Shown one piece after another: positions 1 through 10,092 of a stretch of 64,000 bases of DNA. The stretch is from contig NC_088311.1 of assembly GCF_910592395.1 (NCBI RefSeq), positions 11,350,501 through 11,414,500 on the forward strand, written 5' to 3'. Under the pieces are notes generated by a model. That model had not been told where the DNA came from and searched no databases. It worked only from the letters and a program-made list of their open reading frames with translations. The stretch is from Lineus longissimus (lineage: Eukaryota; Nemertea; Pilidiophora; Heteronemertea; Lineidae). Numbering within the stretch: position 1 is the stretch's first letter; every line of letters begins with the position of its first letter. Position numbers and translations under genes: made by a program.

Positions 1-737
1 TCAGCAATACAATAATGTCACTCCCATAAAAATTGATTGGAAATTGAGGGAACTACGGCATTCTGTTCGGCAACTGGCAGCGCTGAAAAAATACATTGCA
101 TACTGTACAATACCAAATGGCACATTTTAAAAAGCGCTCATTGGACAACGTAGGGAATCACCAGAAATGACGTCATCGCTGGTCTAAATAGAAAACTACG
201 GTGGCGCAGTAGAGCACAAGAAAAGGTTTAGCATTAACTTTGTCATGCAAGCTTCAGCAACAAAACGATTTCTCATGAATGATTTATTTGATCATCATCA
301 GCTTGTTTCCCCTGATAGATAAAAAAATGATTTACAATTTCCATCAAAGTTTTCTATTTTGTGTATAGTCACATGTTATTTAACTGGCAAGGAGCCAAGC
401 AGTTTTGAATATTCGCGGGAAAATACTTCGTACTTGTAAACGAGGCTATGACAATGAGCATCCTCATTCATGGCATAAACTTCATGTTTCGGTAAATATT
501 TTCATACGATGATTTCACCCGAATTATGGTCAGGATTGAGGAATGAACAGTGGCATAATTATGTCAACCAAAAACATTGGTACCGTAGTGAACGCAAAAG
601 GATATCAAATACCATGGAGCATGCCATTTTCATGCATAATGAACTAAACACCGGGAAGATATTAATGATATTGACTCAGCTGAGCGCCAGGCCCTTGGGC
701 CTCTTGTTTGTATACATTTCCGTATTTTCTTTTGCAG
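1..737. other. Probable intron of the EF-hand gene
   Basis: No exon is recognised here. The stretch ends in a good acceptor (pyrimidine-rich run then CAG, AG at 736-737), so it reads as intron sequence upstream of the EF-hand exon. A CREB-type octamer TGACGTCA sits at 168-175. The long open frame running into the exon from 509 has no coding character before the acceptor. Confidence 0.4.
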
Positions 738-938
738 CTTTGGAAGCAATGTTCACATACTGGGATAAGAACAGGGATGGCTTTGCGAGTTTGGACGAGC
801 TGCATGAAGCATTAGGGAAAACTATACCAAGTCCCAGTTACCTTACTCCTTATGATGACGATGGAGATGGTTTGTTCACACAACGCAACCTGAAAATGGC
901 ATTTGGGTTCATTCCGGTGACAGATGACATCGCTCATG
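738..938 (+). CDS. EF-hand exon, EFCAB14-like protein
   Basis: This internal exon has 201 bases, an acceptor AG at 736-737 and a donor GTAAGA from 939, and both boundaries are phase 1. It encodes a canonical EF-hand loop (DKNRDGFASLDE: D, N, D, G and final E in the expected places). About 25 residues later comes a second, degenerate loop (DDDGDGLFTQRN) with N instead of E at position 12. Between them is a LG-x-x-I-P-x-P-x-x-L linker. From recalled family knowledge, the two loops with a LGxxxPxPxxL linker and a D-x-DGDG second loop match the C-terminus of vertebrate EFCAB14, a single-pass coiled-coil membrane protein of unknown function. The human protein ends soon after the second loop, whereas this exon continues and splices on. 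Other paired EF-hand proteins remain possible. Confidence 0.7.
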
Positions 939-1223
939 GTAAGAGATCCTCTTGATGTTCATTCGGCAAGATATGATCAATTGTTCCATCCTGACATAAT
1001 CAGTGGTTTTGAATATACTCCACCTCTCGATATTTCAAACCCCTGATGAAATCCATGCCTTTCTGTGGCGTTAGCGGTAGGAAAAAAGCGCCCAATCAGA
1101 GTGTCGCTCTTTATTATAGGCCCCAGATCCCGTCTGGGGACTATATTGATATCACTGGAATTCTCGAAACTGTTATTTTCTTCCACCAAATTAACACATT
1201 TATTGCGGTAGTCCAGCAAAACG

Positions 1224-2167
1224 CAAGGAGGATACCGCGGTGACGTCACATCACGTGATCCCGACCCATATTAGTGATCGCTATGGCCAATCAGATTCAG
1301 TCTACTGACAGCATCAGCACTGAACACATCTCCACGTCTCACTGTCTGGTGCGCTCCTGTACACAAAAACACCGATAGACATGAAATATTGCAATACCTT
1401 GTATGGATTCTTCCTGTGTAAAATAAAATTTACAGAGCAGATTAACTTCCACGAATAAAAAAGACGTTTGGCGCGGCCAAAGTGCGGAAATAATGTCTCC
1501 GCTAAAATACACTACGAAATACACTAGGCAATGCACTACGCAATATACAGTAGAGATGCAGTTGAGTTTGTTATTGTTTTGACTTAGAAGCCCGCCCATA
1601 TCATAATATATTCATGTATTCATGAAGTATGAACTCATTTCTGTCCCATACAACTCTAAGAACAGTCAATTTCTCCTTAAATCATCACCGAAACCGCGAT
1701 ATCCGCAGGAAGATTTTGTTCTAGTGTCCGAAAATGCATGATCTTACAGGGGCGCTAACTCGACAAATAGAGGGGATCTATCGGGATCTATGCGAGTTTT
1801 AGGTATTACAGGTGTCGAACTTGTAAAATCTGTAAACATGCCTCCAAATCCCATTATGATAATGAAGAGATTGCCCCATATCTGGGAGACTGTTTTGAAA
1901 CCATCGCTAATTTTGGAAGATCGGTGCCCGGCTATTTGGTTTAAAAAACCCTATTTTTCCCCATCAAACAGCACTTTTCATTATTCAAATGATAGCTTAT
2001 TGTCTGAAGACTTATTTCATAGCAGAAAAGTACTAATAACTCTGATTTGATGCGAAAAATCTAACTTTTTTGATGACTTGATTTTCCCTTGGCCGTGGAT
2101 CGAGTTTGTTTACAATATAACAGCGCCATCTTGGAAAAGCCGTGACGTCACCGCGGTATCCTCCTTG
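1224..2167. mobile_element. Element bounded by 26-bp perfect inverted repeats carrying CRE
   Basis: A 26-bp sequence at 1224-1249 (CAAGGAGG, then ATACCGCGGTGACGTCAC) recurs as an exact reverse complement at 2142-2167. The 0.94 kb between shows no transposase. The inverted ends contain TGACGTCA and a CCGCGG palindrome. No clear target-site duplication is visible, so a non-autonomous DNA transposon is an inference. Confidence 0.5.
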
Positions 2168-2214
2168 AGCAAAACGGCGAAATAAGCCAGAAATCAATCA
2201 CCCTTACACCACCA

Positions 2215-2558
2215 AACCCAATTCCATCTATGGACTATCGCAAAAGTATTTTAAAAATCCTGAGTATTTCGATACTTTTGAAGCATTTTTTGCTGAGATA
2301 TGATACCGTCTTCTCCCAACATGCCGAAGCCGCGATTCAATCTGACATGCGCTGTGACATGCGCAGAGGTGAGACGCTGATACATTAGCATAAGCTCCGC
2401 CCCGTCATAATGACGTCATTATTCTCAGGAGTTGGTCGAGCGATGGGACGATGGAGGTATTATAAAGAAACCCAATTCGATTCATGGACTATCGCAAAAC
2501 GATTTTTCAAAACTCAGAATATTTTGATGCTTTAGATGCGTTTTTGTGCTGCGATATT
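2215..2558 (+). repeat. Diverged direct repeat, about 85-90 bp, offset 254 bp
   Basis: The segment at 2215-2301 (AACCCAATTCCATCTATGG, then ACTATCGCAAAA) recurs in diverged form at 2469-2558. A 16-bp perfect palindrome ATAATGACGTCATTAT lies between them at 2407-2422. Confidence 0.55.
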
Positions 2559-2600
2559 GACGAGAGTATCGGGTCAAGGTCAAAAACTACACTCCGGCTG

Positions 2601-2956
2601 TTAAAGGGAACTGAAATCGCCAAGCCAGTTCGTATGACCTCGTTTTCTTTCGCGTATCGGGTGATCAGAACGAGGCATGAATGAAACATGGCGCCTAGCT
2701 GTCAATCATTGAGTGATGTCACTACTATGGAATTTACTACGAAAACTCATAAATGAAAGATCGCATGACTCACATGATTCTCACATGATTCTCAATAATA
2801 ACAAATTGAACTGCGCATGCTCGGGCACTGGGGGCGGAGCTAAAAATCTGAACTCGAATAGGAGTCCCCTCGAATAGGAAGTTGGAAGTTTGACTTTCTC
2901 GGGCGGTGAAAGTCGAAAAGTTTAATAAATCGCTCGGCGGTTCCAGTTCCCTTTAA
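2601..2956. mobile_element. TTAA-ended MITE, 356 bp
   Basis: The left end TTAAAGGGAACTGAAATCGCC (2601-2621) pairs with 2936-2956, its reverse complement with two mismatches. Both ends begin with TTAA, suggesting the piggyBac-type target. No coding capacity is seen. Confidence 0.5.
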
Positions 2957-3501
2957 TTCGAACGCGTTCGACTCGAGTATTTGCACACGTTCTTCTTCGT
3001 AGTTTGACTACAGTCGAGTTTGTTACTCGGTTTCTACTCGGTTGACATGACGAATACCTGGGGACTATCAAATTTGCTACCAGCAAATTTCGGAATTCTA
3101 GTTAAAACTGGGTTTCCCTCGAGCAACATGCACAATGCCCTTCCCATGCCAAGATCATTATTAAAGGGATCTTAGAATAACCGTCATCAAGTCAAACGAG
3201 AGTTTCTGAGTGGAAGCCTATTGTCAATATGATCAACCTTATTAGAGTAACTGATCTGCACCAGACTTTTGAACAGAAAATAAGTAGGTAAATTTTTACC
3301 GCCCTGGAAAAAGTAAACAGTAGGCTGAATCGCTAGTCATGCAAAATCCACTTTTAAGCTTGAGTAATGGAAGGCTCTTTCTTGAAATTGCGTATCCCCC
3401 ACTGCAAGTTTGTTTCATTTCGTAATAAATACACAAAAACAATTCAACAGAATGTTTTTAAGCATAAAATCGATGTATAGATTGAAGAATCAAAATGTTA
3501 G

Positions 3502-3550
3502 GAACGTGTTTATTGCATTATACCATCAATCTGGACATAAACTCTTCAAG
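3502..3550 (+). CDS. Candidate exon of the EF-hand gene (3' end secure, start uncertain)
   Basis: The donor is CTTCAAG|GTATGT at 3551. Read in the frame that continues through the next two exons, the end of this piece encodes NVFIALYHQSGHKLFK. Possible acceptors lie at 3501, about 3451 and 3408, and all leave one base before the first full codon, so the preceding exon should end in phase 2. None of the acceptors is strong. The open frame continues upstream to 3410. Confidence 0.4.
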
Positions 3551-3608
3551 GTATGTAAAGTAATCAGAACAGCCACCCTTCCCAGCGAATTGTACTGGAT
3601 TTTTTCAG

Positions 3609-3684
3609 GGTTTGTATAAGGAGTATCAAAAACCTGTATCTCAGGATGAAATTGTCCTTGCTTTTGGCTCTCTTACAGCACAAG
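3609..3684 (+). CDS. Exon of the EF-hand gene
   Basis: This is a 76-base exon with a strong acceptor (TTTTTTCAG, AG at 3607-3608) and donor CAAG|GTACAT at 3685. Reading phase 0 it gives GLYKEYQKPVSQDEIVLAFG, then SLTAQ with one base left over. It joins in frame with the stretch ending at 3550 and with the terminal exon at 3747. The other phase that remains open gives a far less protein-like sequence and an early stop in the next exon. Confidence 0.5.
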
Positions 3685-3746
3685 GTACATGATGTCGATT
3701 TAGCTCATTCACAAGCCAACATGTAGTGGTGTTGTTGTTGTTTCAG

Positions 3747-3871
3747 GACGTACCCAGGTGCCATCCTCACAACTGACCAAGAAGACTACAACAAAGAGAA
3801 GTGTCCGATCCAAGCTGTCTGCTCTCAGGAAAGCACTGGAACAAAGATTACAGGATCATTCCCGCAAATGA
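3747..3871 (+). CDS. Terminal exon of the EF-hand gene, basic tail
   Basis: The acceptor is TTGTTGTTTCAG (AG at 3745-3746). With the leftover base of the previous exon it encodes 41 residues, starting GRTQVPSSQLTKKTTTKRSV and ending LEQRLQDHSRK, then TGA at 3869-3871. The tail is strongly basic and Ser/Thr-rich, followed by a short amphipathic stretch (SKLSALRKALEQRL). Vertebrate EFCAB14 as I recall it lacks such a tail. This is either a lineage-specific C-terminal extension or the end of a different gene whose earlier exons I have assigned wrongly. Confidence 0.5.
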
Positions 3872-4221
3872 TGTAAATGTCGATGAGATTTGACCGATTC
3901 TAATACTGGCCAATGATAGTTCAGGAGATGATTTGAAATGTTATTTATTTCCCAATCATGCATAATAATATTCTGGTGGTTTTTACCAGAGTTCATGAGA
4001 GGATTGTACCGGTCACGATTATGGGATGGATCATCTGCTAGATCAAAGCAAAATGAGTGCCAATTGATTGAGAAACAGATAGTCTTTCAACAAAAATGCG
4101 ATTTATTTCGATAGTATGAGCTCATCTTGCTTTAAGCCTGATCTTCCTGTGGAAGCATAGTAGCCATCGTTGTTACTCTGTACTGAATACCATCAGAGGG
4201 AGGCCGTCAGGATCCAATAAA
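3872..4221 (+). terminator. Likely 3' UTR with AATAAA signal
   Basis: After the TGA at 3869-3871 the sequence is non-coding. The first well-placed polyadenylation signal AATAAA is at 4216-4221, about 345 bases downstream. No downstream GU-rich element was assessed. Confidence 0.35.
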
Positions 4222-4613
4222 CATGATGAGAATTTTTACCAGGTTTGTTTTGATTCATTGGTAAAAAAATTTGGATCTTTTCAAGTCATTTCTTGCATTA
4301 TTGCCATTGGTTTTGCTGAAGTATTGGTTATCTTTTGCAACGAACAAAAATCTATTGTCAAGACATACTTAATTTATGATAACACATTCTGATCATCGCT
4401 CCTTTTTTGGTGCACCGCTTTAGAATTCATGAATTTAGAATTCTAAGGTTTCATATCGTTCTTGTAGTGATAGCAAAAAGTGATAGATGGTGCCACTGTA
4501 TGCTCCGGGCAACCTCAAGTTGATCCAAACTACCAAGGGATGATATCAGCAGAGGAATACGAACAGTTGACAGTTCCATTCGCAGCCACATTAGCTCAGT
4601 CTCCTGGCCCACT

Positions 4614-5068
4614 ATAGTCCATTCATAAATGTTATGTCCGCATCAATTGGGGCTCTGGAGGCGAACTACTGGTCGATTTTCTTTGAAGTTGGTTTTTTAT
4701 TGATCATTGCCTCAAAACCAAGCAGGATTTTAGGGGTTCGGCATTCTAGAGGCATAAATTAAAAAAAATTCTTCACCGAAGTCCAAATGGTTATGAGAAG
4801 ATGACCAAAAAAAAAACCCTGACCATTTTATCCAGATCGGTTGAGAAATAAACCGTACAGAGCGGAAAATGTCCAAATTCAAAGCACTACGTCAATGTAC
4901 AAAAATGCATACAAAAAGATTTATTTTCTTTCCATGGTTACGAAAATGTGAAGATCCTGTTTGGTTTCGAGGTGAAGACCAATAAAAACCAAACTTGAAA
5001 GAAATTCGACCAGTAGTTCGCCTCCAGAGCCCCAAATGATGCGGACATAATATTTGTGAATGGGCTAT
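4614..5068. mobile_element. Foldback MITE with about 63-bp inverted ends
   Basis: The left arm from 4614 (ATAGTCCATTCATAAATG, continuing through GGGGCTCTGGAGGCGAAC) matches the reverse complement of the right arm ending at 5068 with about four mismatches over 63 bp. The total is 455 bp, non-coding. Confidence 0.65.
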
Positions 5069-5876
5069 GACCAGGTTCTTTTGTTTTTTGCAGTCTTTCT
5101 TGATTCCTTACACGTTTGTGTTATGTAAAATTCATAGTATTGGTGATTTTGACCTCACATTGTCATTGGTAAAATATATTCCATGGAAAATGTAGCTTAG
5201 AGTCATAAACTCCTTACCTTGGATGTTAAAAAGATGAATTTTGTTGACATTTTCAACACTTGTAAACAAGAGAAATGTTACAGAATTCTTGGTATGATTG
5301 CAGTTGAGTCTGCATAAAATCAAAGGCATTAGTCGCTAGTCATGTGGGCGCTTAGTTCTTGTAAACTATCTTGGCTGGTGTCGGCATTTTGGATCAACTT
5401 TGGGTGGTCCGGAGTATTGTCTTTCCAGTTCTGACTTCTTGTAGGTAAATGTACTTCAAATTGTGTGTCAGACGATAATCATGACAAAACTGAAGCAATG
5501 CACACACACATACACATAGTATAAAGAGTAGGACTGCACTTTACACTTTGACGCATTCCTAAGATCACAGTGTGTGTCAGTACGTCACCACTATGTATGA
5601 TCCTATAGTCAACGTTGGCACCATGATAGTTGGAATCAGAATAATTTGTTGTTTTTCCACTGCAATGCCAATTCCTGCAAAGCAATTCCACACATTTTAT
5701 TCAGTCAATGAATAGATGCTAGCTTGACGTTGACTTTTTGAGTGGTTGAGTTAACACTATTGGCCCCGGTGGTCTTATTCATATATAGTCTTGTATGGGG
5801 TAGCATTTCCATCATTTCTGCATCCGAATCCATCTATAAGATGATTACATTTGAAAATATGAGCCAAGTTTGTAAT
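5069..5876. other. Intergenic, nothing recognised
   Basis: AT-rich single-copy-looking sequence with a short CA/TA-rich run near 5498-5520. No gene, RNA or element could be supported. Confidence 0.5.
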
Positions 5877-6100
5877 CTTAAAGGGAAAATATAGGCAGCA
5901 GCTAGGCAGGCAAGATACAGTTACACAGAGTCGCCAATAGGGGTCTCTCATATCTCACAGTACGTCGAAATAATTCACTCTTGTACGAGGAATGTATTTA
6001 TTGCTGACTCTGACATGACCAAGGGCCCTTACTGTGTATACTAGTCAGCTGAAGATGGCCATATTAGCCCCTCTGCTCCTGCCTATAGTCCCCATTTAAG
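5877..6100. mobile_element. MITE family A (TTAAAGGG ends), copy 1
   Basis: The ends CTTAAAGGGAAAATATAGGC (5877) and the reverse complement of GCCTATAGTCCCCATTTAAG (ending 6100) form imperfect inverted repeats; the element is 224 bp. A second copy in the opposite orientation lies at 21115-21321 with the same interior (TGGCCATCTTCA, AGAGACCCTTATTGGCGAC). Confidence 0.65.
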
Positions 6101-6250
6101 ACATGTATTAGAGGAACTGGTTAGCTGTGGTACAGGCTGGCAGTTCAGTTTTGATGTGGTGGTCATGTATTTAATGTACAAGTGAAGTTTCCCGTCCAGT
6201 GACCATAGGGTAGTGTGTCATTATCAATCATGTTAATATATTGTGTAGAG

Positions 6251-6351
6251 GCTATTAAGCCGGTTTCGGAGAGTGTGTTTCACATTGCGCCTCTCACACA
6301 TAGATACATGCAGGCCTATTGTACCAGGCACCTCTCACCTGGCTTAATAGC
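6251..6351. repeat. Short foldback, 101 bp
   Basis: GCTATTAAGCC at 6251-6261 is perfectly complementary to GGCTTAATAGC at 6341-6351. The interior carries partly paired GAGAGTGTG and CCTCTCACA segments. It may be a tiny MITE. Confidence 0.4.
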
Positions 6352-7600
6352 GTCGACACGATATTTTGTACTTTTGATGTTAGTTTCTCTTCTCAAATTT
6401 GTCTGTATTCAACAGTATTCAAGCTCTAGTATTCCTTGTGTAAAAAATATCTTCGACATAACATAATGCATTTGTGCTTATTCGTGTCTACATATATGTA
6501 TGTGGGAGTAATGGCAAAGATAAATTTAGTTTTGTCTTAATATTCACAGGAGTGTTCCAAGGTAATGCCAGGAATGTCATGTTGATAATTGAAGCAATGA
6601 GAACTAAAACCTCACTTTGACACATTATTGGTGAATTTCAGTTAAGACCATTCCCTCCCTGATCAAGTTTTAGCATTCAATCATAGTGATCTCCAAGATG
6701 TGTTCGATAATCCACACAAGTGCAGTGCAAGTAACAGCGCTGATGGCAAAAAAGCCGTTTGCCTGAATCGGATGTTTTTTTGAAAATTTTTAATGCTAAT
6801 GATATCGGTTTGTGTGGTTTGCAACAAATTGTAAGGTCGATAACCCTCAAAATTTGGTACAATCCTCGAAAAAAGCAATCATTGAGCTTAGAATCCCACA
6901 AATCCAGATTTTGCTTTGTCCATTATATCTTTGGAGGGTTATAATAGTTTGGAGTTCTCTCTAGAGCAGGAAAGATCAAGTTCACATTGTGTATTATATT
7001 GAAGCATTGCAGCTGTAAAATTATTCAGCATTCAACTGTATTTTTATTTTTTCCTGATTTTCTCAAAACGATCCAAGTTGGACTTGTGGGGTTTTAGTAC
7101 TCAGTGCTTCAATTATAGTGCCCCATTATTACAGAGACGCTGTTTTGATACACTATAGGATATAGATGCATGCCTTGATTGGCTTCTACATGTACACTGT
7201 ATCCAGAAACTCTGTAGTGCTGCCCCGGCATGAATGAAGTCGGGACTCTTCTCCTTTAATGTACAAATATCTTTCTTCTTCAAGTGATCAGTTATGATAA
7301 AACTTATACATGTTTGAAAGTATCCGATTATTCTAGTGTCTTATTATTCCCTGTTAGCATTACATATCTCATATGTATCCTCCCTTGACAAAAAAGCCTG
7401 GTCAGCCTTTATTTGGCCTGGAGAATAGGCTACAATTTAGCAGTTGATGCTGTGTAACTTGGCCTCCTTGGCAGGGGCAGTCAAAAAGCCATGAGTGTTT
7501 CTGATATTTTCCATACTGATTTCCTTACAAATACTCTTGTGGTTAGATTTTGCCACAGTGTTTCATTAGGGCATATCGCTGTCCTATTGATAAAAACATG
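6352..7600. other. Intergenic, nothing recognised
   Basis: No exon-like, RNA-like or repeat structure could be supported in this AT-rich stretch. Confidence 0.45.
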
Positions 7601-7763
7601 CAGTAGAACCTCCTTTTATAGCAGACGCCTCTCTATTAAGGACACTAGTTTTTGTCCCAAATTGGTTGTTTCCATTCCATTTGACCTCTATAATCCGGAC
7701 ACCTCTCTATTAAGGACAGCACTAGTCAATCCCGAGGGTATCCTTAATAGAGAGGTTATACTG
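7601..7763. mobile_element. pogo-like MITE, copy 1
   Basis: It starts CAGTAGAACCTCC and ends AGAGGTTATACTG, inverted ends typical of the pogo/Tigger branch of Tc1/mariner. The interior repeats CCTCTCTATTAAGGACA in both orientations. Related copies are at 29254, 29526 (half), 33363 and 37048. Confidence 0.6.
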
Positions 7764-8149
7764 TACATGTCTTTTAGAAGACTGTGATAGTTACATTCGC
7801 ATTTCATTTGTTTGTCCGTTTGCTGTGTGCGATTAGGAAGTTTCTGATAATTGACATCATGACTATATTACATGTAATGAGGAACCTGCACAACAAAACC
7901 TGCCAATAGGAGGCCCTGCATGCAAATGGACCATGGTTGTAATGAGAAAGCCATTTCCCAGGTCAATGATTATTGAATATTTCATCCCTAAATTTATACT
8001 CCACATGGGTAAATAGCACTAAAAATGTTGTTTTATTGGTCCTTAATTCTATTTTGATGAGTTTTAGGGAGAAAATCAAAAAAATTTTAGTAGAAAATGC
8101 ACTGGAAGTGTACCTTTTAGTACTAGTGCTGCGATCTGGATTTTTATTA

Positions 8150-8199
8150 GCTCACCTCTTAGCAGAGGTGAGCTTATCCCATACCGTGGCGTCCGTCGT

Positions 8200-8231
<32 letters not shown>

Positions 8232-9270
8232 CGTCGTCCGTTAGCAGGGCACGTTTCGTAACTGTTAGAGCTATTGAGTTGAAACTTGGTACACATGTAC
8301 CCTTATGTAATGACACCTTGGAGACCAAGTTTCGGTCCGATTCGTTTCATGGTTTGGCCACCAGGGGGCCAAACGTTAAAAGTGAAAATATGCAATATCT
8401 CCCTTAATAGTAGTCGGGGAATTTTGAAAAAAATATGGTAGGTACTTCTAGCAAAGGTGCATCATATATCCTCCGGGTTTTTGATTTGACCTCCTTTTCA
8501 AGGTCACAGAGGTCAAATGGTGTAAATTGGCCGTTAGGATGTAACGATGGCACGTTTCTAAACTGCAATGACTATTGATACCAAATTTGGTACACATTTA
8601 CCCCTTAGTCAGGTGATCTCAGGGACCGAAGTTTGGTCCAATATGATTCACCACTTGACCACCAGGGGGCAAAATCCAAAAACCTTAAAAATGTGATTAT
8701 TCCTTAACTTCTTGCCCGATTGCCACCAATTTGATATCATGGGTACATCTAACCACCATACAGTATATGTCACACAGGTTTTTAATTTGACCTTCTTGTC
8801 AAGGTCACAGAGGTCAAATAGCGTAAATTCGCCCTCAGGCCGTAACTATGGCACGTTTCTTAACTGCAATGACTATTGATCACAAATTAAGTACACATGT
8901 ACCCCTTGGTCAGGTGATCTCAGGTACTGAAGTTTGGTGCGATCTGATTTGCCGTTTGGCCTCCAGGGAGGGGGCCAAATCCTAAATTCTTCAAAATGCC
9001 ATTATTCCTAGTAATGACTTGCCCGATTGGCACCAATTTTATATCATAGGTACATCTAATTCTAACAACCATTCAATGTGTCACCCGGGTCTTCTTTGAT
9101 TTGACCTACTTTTCAAGGTCACAGAGGTCGAATGTACTGTAAATTGGCCATTTTGGGGAAATTGTAATTGCTTGGACCTACATCAAACCTAACACTACAT
9201 GACACAATACCATGCTCTTTATCCGTCTTTCCTCCACATGAGGTGAGCACAATGGCCCTGGCCATTTCAT
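8150..9270 (+). mobile_element. Hairpin-capped tandem-monomer element (Helentron/pearl-like), copy 1
   Basis: This 1,121-bp non-coding element is nearly identical to 42457-43577, with about ten differences seen by eye. The left end is a perfect hairpin: GCTCACCTCT, loop TAGC, AGAGGTGAGC. A CGT/GTC-rich microsatellite follows, then three diverged monomers of about 300 bp. Each holds GGCACGTTTC, ACTATTGAT, GGTACACAT, CCAGGGGG and AAGGTCACAGAGGTC. The right end carries GAGGTGAGC (complement of the left arm), then AATGGCC-CT-GGCCATT and TCATT. No long target duplication is visible. The architecture recalls non-autonomous Helitron/Helentron relatives such as bivalve pearl/CvE or Drosophila DINE-TR; the class is inference. 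Confidence 0.65.
8501..8515 (+). promoter_or_regulatory. AGGTCA DR3 motif in element monomer
   Basis: AGGTCA CAG AGGTCA is a perfect direct repeat of the nuclear-receptor half-site with 3-base spacing (DR3). It recurs at 8802-8816 and, with the last base changed, at 9116-9130. Binding is not shown, and the motif is part of a conserved transposon monomer. Confidence 0.35.
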
Positions 9271-9288
9271 TTCTGCAGGTTCCTCATT

Positions 9289-10092
9289 AGATTAGGCACT
9301 CATAATGCTAATAACTTATTGAGATCATCAAAAGCATGTGAGTCAGAGGGTGGAGTTGGACAATAAGTATGTTGCATATAAATATAGCACTATGAAAATG
9401 GCGATAAAAAATATTGTACTGCCACACAACGTGAAGGCTGTGAAGAATAGGAGTCAAAGGAATCATTTTTCTTATGTTCAAACATAATCAGATACCTATC
9501 TGGAGATTTTGGAGCGAGCGTACTTAACTTTTGACCCGCTCCCAAAAATTGACGTGGGCGCTGATGACAATCAAGTTATTAACTTTATGGAGCCTTATTT
9601 GCATATCATCCATGTTGCTTTCTCCACTTGACCTTTGGCATTCTGTTTATAACCCAGTAACATGCAGGCTACACTGCAAAAACCAGCATATCCAGGGTAC
9701 TTAAGAACTATATTTTGATAAAATCTTGTTCAACATACACATTTACAATGAAGATGATACGGAAATGTTACTCATCAATTTGTCTCTATACTCCATGCTG
9801 ATGCTAAAAATCTTTTCTGGTGCAATCAGAAAAGGCGTTTTTAATGGAAAACCCTTGAATGCTGAAACAATGTGCAACGAAAAACTGAAGTTCACTAAAA
9901 CAGATTTGCTTTTATGTCAGTCTGACACGTGTATGTACTTTGTCGTGTGGCCATTGTACATTTTTGCCTCGTTCTCTAGGATGGTGGCTGAATTCTGCCT
10001 TCAGTTCAACTGAGAAAAGCTAGCTTGTATAGTATATGTGTATGATATCACCCCGCCCACCGATTAATATGATTGGTTGCATCAGGAAATCA
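9289..10092. other. Intergenic, nothing recognised
   Basis: AT-rich sequence with no supportable gene or element. A 95-codon open frame at 9726-10013 has no recognisable family and no splice context. Confidence 0.4.

Larger units (their letters stand above)
939..3501. other. Intron region of the EF-hand gene, repeat-rich
   Basis: This holds an inverted-repeat element (1224-2167), a diverged direct repeat (2215-2558) and a TTAA-ended MITE (2601-2956). The phases of the flanking exons do not match: phase 1 enters, phase 2 is needed at 3502. At least one short exon probably lies here unrecognised, or one boundary is wrong. Confidence 0.4.
7876..9288. mobile_element. AATGAGG MITE, copy 1, interrupted by a 1.1-kb insertion
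   Basis: The terminal inverted repeats AATGAGGAACCTGCA (7876) and TGCAGGTTCCTCATT (ending 9288) are exact complements. The body matches the intact 284-bp copy at 56591-56874 until GGATTTTTA, where the element at 8150-9270 is inserted. It then resumes at TTCTGCAGG. No transposase is seen. Confidence 0.75.

Noticed and set aside
7973-8407. 144-codon plus-strand open frame with an arginine run (and its 91-codon twin at 42439-42714)
   Set aside because: It spans the junction of a MITE and the hairpin-capped element. The arginine run is the CGT microsatellite, and there is no protein-like composition elsewhere.
8150-9270. CRISPR-like spaced repeats in the tandem monomers
   Set aside because: Spacing is about 300 bp, the monomers are diverged throughout, and the host is a eukaryote; these are transposon-internal repeats.
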